Assembly: GCA_900542505.1 (NCBI GenBank)
Contig: UQNV01000046.1
Coordinates: 1-17,778 of the forward strand
DNA: 17,778 nt
Direction of reading: 5' to 3'
Source of the DNA: an uncultured Alistipes sp.
Lineage (GTDB): Bacteria; Bacteroidota; Bacteroidia; Bacteroidales; Rikenellaceae
Under the pieces are notes generated by a model, which made no database searches, was not told the DNA's origin, and saw only the letters and a list, made by a program, of their open reading frames with translations. Position numbers and translations under genes: made by a program. Positions 14,798 through 17,778 of the stretch are shown here, one piece after another; positions within the stretch are counted from its first letter, which is position 1; each line of letters begins with the position of its first letter.

Positions 14798-16195
14798 ATG
14801 ACGGAAATCAGAGGAGCGGCGATGGAGCTCGGAACCGAGCGAATCCGCAAACTGCTCGTGCAGTATGCCGTGCCGGCCATCATCGCCATGACGGCTTCGT
14901 CGCTCTACAACATGGTGGACAGCATCTTCATCGGCCATGGTGTGGGCCCGCTCGCCATCTCGGGTCTGGCGCTCACCTTCCCGCTGATGAACCTTGCGGC
15001 GGCCTTCGGTTCGCTGGTGGGCGTGGGTGCCGCGACGCTCGTGTCGATGCGGCTCGGGCAGCGTGACTACGACACGGCCGGCAAGGTGCTTGGCAACGTA
15101 TTCGTACTGAACCTGATTATCGGCGTGGCGTTCAGCCTCGTCACGCTGCTTTTTCTCGACCCGATTCTCTACTTCTTCGGGGCGAGCGAGGCGACGGTAG
15201 GCTACGCGCGCGAATACATGACCGTGATTCTGTGGGGCAATGTCATCACGCACATGTATCTGGGCCTGAATGCCGTGCTGCGCGCCTCGGGCCATCCCCG
15301 CAAGGCGATGTACGCCACCATCAACACGGTGGTCATCAATACGGTGCTCGACCCGCTCTTCATCTACGGCTTCGGGTGGGGCATCCGCGGCGCCGCCATC
15401 GCAACGGTGCTTGCCCAGGTCATATCGCTCGTATGGCAGTTCCGGATTCTCTCCGACCGGCGCGAGCTGCTGCACTTCCGGCGCGGCATCTACCGCCTGC
15501 ACGGCAAGATTGTACGCAACATCCTGGCCATCGGCATGTCGCCCTTCCTGATGAACCTGGCGGCCTGCTTCATCGTCATCCTCATCAACAAGGGGCTCAA
15601 GCAGTTCGGCGGAGACCTCTCCATCGGAGCCTACGGCATCGTCAACCGCGTGGCCTTCTTCTTCGTGATGGTGGTCATGGGCCTCAACCAGGGCATGCAG
15701 CCCATTGCGGGCTACAACTTCGGCGCGCGGCAGTACGACCGCGTGCTGCGGGTGCTGAAGCTGACGGCCATCGGAGCCACGTGCGTCACCACGGCGGGAT
15801 TCCTTCTGGGCGAACTGGTGCCCCGGATGGCCGTGTCGCTCTTCACGAAGGACGAGGAGCTGGTGCGTCTGGCCGCCGAGGGCATGCGGATAACCTTCGT
15901 CTGCTTCCCGATTATCGGCTTCCAGATGGTGGCCACCAACTTCTTCATGAGTATCGGCATGGCCGGCAAGGCCATCTTCCTGTCGCTCTCGCGCCAGCTG
16001 CTGTTCCTGCTGCCGGGACTCATCCTGCTGCCTCCGCTCTTCGACCAGTATACCCAGTGGAACGGAAGCTGGGGCGTATGGTGCGCGATGCCCGTGTCGG
16101 ACCTTCTGGCCAGCATCGTCGCCTTCCTCATGTTGTCACACCAATTGCGCGGATTCCGGCGCCTGATGGAGCCCGGCTCTGCGGTCAAACAATAG
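14798..16195 (+). CDS. MATE-family multidrug/metabolite exporter (copy 2)
   Basis: A 465-residue polytopic inner-membrane transporter with the MATE layout of two six-helix halves. Recognisable segments are SLYNMVDSIFIGHGVGPLAISG in the first half, VLDPLFIYGFGWGIRGAAIAT in the middle, and GMQPIAGYNFGARQYDRV in the second half; these resemble MepA-type transporters. The substrate is not inferable. The ATG at 14798 gives MTEIRGAAMELG; an internal ATG at 14822 (MELGTERIRKLL) is an equally plausible start and nothing in the sequence decides between them. Downstream, the kinase-like gene starts 4 bp after the stop and prfB 5 bp after that, so the three are almost certainly one transcript. It resembles MATE 1 in several conserved segments but is diverged, so a recent duplication is unlikely. 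Confidence 0.93.
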   Translation: MTEIRGAAMELGTERIRKLLVQYAVPAIIAMTASSLYNMVDSIFIGHGVGPLAISGLALTFPLMNLAAAFGSLVGVGAATLVSMRLGQRDYDTAGKVLGNVFVLNLIIGVAFSLVTLLFLDPILYFFGASEATVGYAREYMTVILWGNVITHMYLGLNAVLRASGHPRKAMYATINTVVINTVLDPLFIYGFGWGIRGAAIATVLAQVISLVWQFRILSDRRELLHFRRGIYRLHGKIVRNILAIGMSPFLMNLAACFIVILINKGLKQFGGDLSIGAYGIVNRVAFFFVMVVMGLNQGMQPIAGYNFGARQYDRVLRVLKLTAIGATCVTTAGFLLGELVPRMAVSLFTKDEELVRLAAEGMRITFVCFPIIGFQMVATNFFMSIGMAGKAIFLSLSRQLLFLLPGLILLPPLFDQYTQWNGSWGVWCAMPVSDLLASIVAFLMLSHQLRGFRRLMEPGSAVKQ

Positions 16196-16199
16196 CCAC

Positions 16200-16835
16200 A
16201 TGGAAAAATTCGTAATCAACATAGGCCGTCAGCTCGGCAGCGGCGGCAAGGCCGTCGGCGAAATCCTCGCCCGGCGGCTCGGCATCCGGATGTACGACAA
16301 GCAGCTCATCGCGCTGGCCGCCGACCAGAGCGGCATCTGTCCCGAACACTTCGAGAAGGCCGACGAGCGGGAGTCGCGCGGCGTGCTTTCGTCGCTGGTC
16401 TACTATCTGCGCGCCCCCTTCTGCGGCGACAACGCCACGGTGACCAACGTGCTGTCGAACGATGCGCTGTTCAAAATCCAGAGCGACGTGATTCGCGACC
16501 TTGCGTCGCGCGAGTCGTGCATCTTCGTGGGCCGCTGCGCCGACTATATCCTGCGCGACCATCCGCGCACGGTCAACGTCTTCATCTCGGCCGACGAGGA
16601 GGACCGCATCGGGCGGCTCTGCCGCCTGCACGGCATCACGCCCGAGGAGGCGCTCAACCGGATGCGGCGGACCGACGCCAGCCGCGCCGACTATTACAAT
16701 TACTACAGCTCCCGCACGTGGGGCGAAGCGGCCACCTACCACCTCTGCATCAACTCCTCGACGCTGGGCGGCGAGGAGGGTACGGCCGACTTCATCCTCG
16801 AATTCGCGTCGCGGAAGCTCAAAACCCGTTTTTAA
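16200..16835 (+). CDS. Cytidylate-kinase-like family protein
   Basis: A 211-residue P-loop-NTPase-like protein of the cytidylate kinase-like family (PF13189 type). The N-terminus FVINIGRQLGSGGKAVGEIL replaces a canonical Walker A: there is no GxxxxGK[ST], and the Lys (K17) is followed by Ala. MYDKQLIALAA and IFVGRCADYILRDHP are the other usual family segments, and RMRRTDASRADYYNYYSSRTWGE resembles the LID and C-terminal region of nucleotide kinases. True CMP kinases are more canonical, so this should not be called cmk; the substrate is unknown. The gene starts 4 bp after MATE 2 and ends 5 bp before prfB, so it belongs to that transcription unit. ATG 16200 is the only sensible start. Confidence 0.85.
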   Translation: MEKFVINIGRQLGSGGKAVGEILARRLGIRMYDKQLIALAADQSGICPEHFEKADERESRGVLSSLVYYLRAPFCGDNATVTNVLSNDALFKIQSDVIRDLASRESCIFVGRCADYILRDHPRTVNVFISADEEDRIGRLCRLHGITPEEALNRMRRTDASRADYYNYYSSRTWGEAATYHLCINSSTLGGEEGTADFILEFASRKLKTRF

Positions 16836-16840
16836 GCATC

Positions 16841-17778
16841 ATGGTACTTGCCGAACAAATCAAGGAGGCGGCCGCGCGCCGCGATACGCTTTACCGTTGT
16901 CTCGACATCGAGCAGCGTCGAATCGACCTCCGCAACGAGGAGGAGAAGACCCAGGAGCCCGATTTCTGGGAGGACCCCGCCAAGGCGCGCGAGCAGCTGC
17001 GCAAGGTGGCGGGCATCAAGGCGTGGGTCGAAGAGTACGACGCCGTGGCCAAGCTGGTCGAGGACCTCGAACTGATGCCCGACTTTGTGAAGGAGGGGGT
17101 CGTTTCGGAGGAGGAGCTCGATGCCCACTATGCCGAAACGATGGAGCGCATCGGCAAGCTCGAGATGCGCAACATGCTGCGCCGCGACGAGGACAAGCTG
17201 GGCGCCATCATGGATATCAACGCCGGCGCGGGCGGCACCGAGGCACTCGACTGGGCGTCGATGCTGCTGCGCATGTATACGCGCTGGGGCGAGGCCCACG
17301 GCTACAAGGTCAAGGTGCTCGACTACCAGGCCGGCGAGGAGGTGGGCGTGAAGTCCTGTACGCTGGAATTCGAGGGCGAGTACGCCTACGGCTATCTGAA
17401 GAGCGAAAACGGCGTCCACCGCATGGTGCGCCTCTCGCCCTTCAACGCCAACAACAAGCGCCAGACGACCTTCGCTTCGGTCTTCGTGTCGCCGGCGGTC
17501 GACGATTCGATTGAAATCGTGGTCAATCCGGCCGACATCGAGTGGGATACCTTCCGTTCGAGCGGTGCGGGTGGCCAGAACGTCAACAAGGTGGAGACGG
17601 CCGTGCGCCTGCGCTACCACGGCAAGGACCCCGATACGGGCGAGCCGATTGAGTACCTCATCGAGAACATGGAGACCCGTTCGCAGCTGATGAACCGCGA
17701 GAATGCGATGCGCATCCTCAAATCGAAGCTCTACCAGCGCGAGCTGGACAAGCGCATGGCGACGCAGCAGGCGCTCGA
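16841..17778 (+). CDS. prfB: Peptide chain release factor 2 (3' end outside window)
   Basis: Release factor 2 ends translation at UGA and UAA. From the ATG at 16841, 312 codons are visible before the window ends; the full protein is usually about 365 residues, so roughly 50 are missing. Visible landmarks are INAGAGGTEALDWASM (127-141 region), the stop-codon-recognition tripeptide SPF (199-201) in VHRMVRLSPFN, which marks RF2 rather than RF1, and the peptidyl-hydrolysis motif GGQ (244-246) in SSGAGGQNVNKVE. In most bacteria an in-frame UGA near codon 26 forces a +1 frameshift (CUU UGA C). Here the equivalent site reads TGT CTC GAC (16898-16906) with no stop and no extra base, so the gene is continuous. 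It begins 5 bp after the kinase-like gene. Confidence 0.96.
   Translation, partial: MVLAEQIKEAAARRDTLYRCLDIEQRRIDLRNEEEKTQEPDFWEDPAKAREQLRKVAGIKAWVEEYDAVAKLVEDLELMPDFVKEGVVSEEELDAHYAETMERIGKLEMRNMLRRDEDKLGAIMDINAGAGGTEALDWASMLLRMYTRWGEAHGYKVKVLDYQAGEEVGVKSCTLEFEGEYAYGYLKSENGVHRMVRLSPFNANNKRQTTFASVFVSPAVDDSIEIVVNPADIEWDTFRSSGAGGQNVNKVETAVRLRYHGKDPDTGEPIEYLIENMETRSQLMNRENAMRILKSKLYQRELDKRMATQQAL

Noticed and set aside
16200..16835. Calling the kinase-like gene cmk (CMP kinase)
   Set aside because: The nucleotide-binding loop is not a canonical Walker A and the sequence fits the separate cytidylate-kinase-like family, whose substrate is unknown.
16841..16930. Programmed frameshift site in prfB
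   Set aside because: Looked for CUU UGA C and an SD-like stimulator; the frame is continuous and neither is present.
1..17778. Mobile elements, CRISPR arrays, tRNA or rRNA genes, phage or defence genes
   Set aside because: None seen: no transposase or integrase motif, no regularly spaced repeats, no tRNA-like cloverleaf in the gaps, and no known defence domain.

Overview
The window looks like chromosomal DNA from a GC-rich member of the Bacteroidales, most probably Alistipes or a close relative. The evidence is a high GC content (by eye about 60%), protein sequences of clear Bacteroidetes type (for example AspRS beginning MYRTHTCG and a DUF2723 membrane protein), absence of Shine-Dalgarno sequences at most starts, and recurrent TAnnTTTG boxes upstream of genes, the Bacteroidetes -7 promoter element. 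The genus is an inference; no rRNA or other taxonomic marker is present.

Left end (1-2456): the last 34 codons of a rightward membrane protein and its terminator hairpin, then a leftward unit of aspS followed 18 bp later by a small two-helix membrane protein. Beyond the small gene lies a decayed extra copy of the aspS 3' end, about 110 bp long, which is the most unexpected thing in the window. Middle left (2457-5470): dinB (leftward) is divergent from tadA (rightward), followed by a secreted TPR protein with its own promoter and then two consecutive hairpins before a MATE transporter gene. Middle (5471-9642): MATE transporter 1 converges on queG with overlapping 3' ends; queG is divergent from a long-chain acyl-CoA ligase gene, which ends at a strong bidirectional terminator. 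Middle right (9707-12931): a large leftward DUF2723 (GT117-type) membrane protein. Right end (13112-17778): a rightward cluster of cysS, MATE transporter 2, a cytidylate-kinase-like protein and prfB, the last three nearly abutting; prfB runs off the window.

Functionally this is mostly core chromosome: translation and tRNA maturation (aspS, cysS, prfB, tadA, queG), DNA damage tolerance (dinB), lipid activation, efflux, and a probable protein glycosyltransferase. I see no phage, insertion sequence, CRISPR array, tRNA or rRNA, and no convincing undescribed multi-gene system. The points worth a second look are the aspS tail remnant, a prfB without the usual programmed frameshift, and a terminator-like hairpin ending 13 bp before the start codon of MATE 1.
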